From: Methylococcales bacterium
Lineage (GTDB): Bacteria; Pseudomonadota; Gammaproteobacteria; Methylococcales; Methylomonadaceae
Assembly (NCBI GenBank): GCA_023134955.1
Contig: JAGLUC010000035.1
Location: 1-6,612 of the forward strand
DNA length: 6,612 nucleotides
Direction of reading: 5' to 3'
The translations under genes and the position numbers were made by a program. The notes under the pieces were generated by a model. The model was not told where the DNA came from and did not search any database. It worked only from the letters and a program-made list of their open reading frames with translations. Below, in pieces: positions 6,335 to 6,612 of this stretch (position 1 is its first letter; each line of letters starts with the position of its first letter).

Positions 6335-6404
6335 GGTTTTTATTGGGAATAAATATAATTTAAATGATTAGTGATTCTATCGGCATTTTTCAAGATAATA
6401 TAAC
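6335..6404 (-). other. Upstream region of the channel gene
   Basis: These 70 AT-rich bases should hold the promoter of the channel gene. On the minus strand TTGAAA (about 6388-6393) could serve as a -35 box, but no good -10 box lies at the right distance. There is no purine-rich ribosome-binding motif before the ATG. I see no other feature here. Confidence 0.2.
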
Positions 6405-6610
6405 GGCATTAGGGTCACGACATTAGCGGCATTAGTTATGTAGGATGGGCAAAGGGGCTTTATCCCGTGCCCATCAAATTTAAAACAGAAAAGATGGGCA
6501 CGTCATCCCTTCTTTGCCCATCCTACATGTTAATATTTGGTAATAAAAAATAAAGGGGTTGAATGGCACTTACTTAATAGCTTATTGCTAATAAATCAGT
6601 ATGTTACGTT
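6405..6610 (-). repeat. MITE-like element with double palindrome
   Basis: A non-coding element with a long imperfect palindrome at its core. The outer arms are 17 bases and perfect: 6438-6454 (ATGTAGGATGGGCAAAG) against 6512-6528. The inner arms are 10 bases and perfect: CGTGCCCATC at 6466-6475 against GATGGGCACG at 6493-6502, around a 17-base A-rich loop. GATGGGCA occurs at 6444-6451 and 6493-6500 and its complement at 6468-6475 and 6515-6522, so two tandem hairpins could form instead of one long stem. The flanks carry CATTAG three times (6407, 6421, 6430) and, at 6562-6577, the reverse complement of the left-edge core at 35-50. Boundaries are approximate; mobility is inferred. Confidence 0.7.
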
Positions 6611-6612
6611 AG

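Noticed and set aside
6438..6528. Intrinsic transcription terminator
   Set aside because: The stem is strong but no T-run follows on either strand, no gene in the window ends into it, and its modular symmetry and related copy at the left edge fit a dispersed repeat better.

Overview
The window is AT-rich DNA holding four complete protein genes, separated by intergenic stretches that contain short palindromic or inverted repeats. The proteins (a periplasmic-domain MscS channel, a GFA-family protein, a PlsC-type acyltransferase fused to an alpha/beta hydrolase, and a TerB-like protein) and the GATGGGCA / TTAAGTAAGTGCCATT style repeats suggest a gammaproteobacterium. The repeats look most like those of methanotroph (Methylococcales) or Beggiatoa-type genomes. 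The gammaproteobacterial placement is moderate-confidence inference and the order is only a guess. The Gram-negative assignment rests mainly on the signal peptide plus coiled-coil region before the MscS membrane domain.

Layout: (a) 1-167, a repeat copy and degenerate repeat-like DNA; (b) 168-1019 (+), a TerB-like protein with a Gly/Ala-rich hydrophobic segment; (c) 1020-1219, a convergent gap with repeat remnants and an imperfect hairpin; (d) 1220-3526 (-), a 768-residue acyltransferase/alpha-beta hydrolase fusion; (e) 3527-4040, a divergent intergenic region with two neighbouring inverted-repeat elements (3568-3706 and 3757-3887), then a small palindrome and possible promoter before the next gene; (f) 4041-4457 (+), a GFA-family zinc protein; (g) 4481-6334 (-), an MscS-family channel converging on the GFA gene with only 23 bases between stop codons; (h) 6335-6612, a MITE-like element of about 200 bases built around a double palindrome.

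The four genes do not form an operon: strands alternate (+ - + -), so each should have its own promoter. Two encode membrane-related functions (lipid acylation/hydrolysis and osmotic release), but nothing in the sequence shows that they work together. The most notable protein is the fusion, which carries an HX4E rather than HX4D acyltransferase motif and a complete-looking Ser-Asp-His hydrolase triad. The most notable non-coding feature is a repeat family whose modules lie in inverted orientation at the two ends of the window. I saw no convincing new multi-gene system, CRISPR array, tRNA or rRNA.
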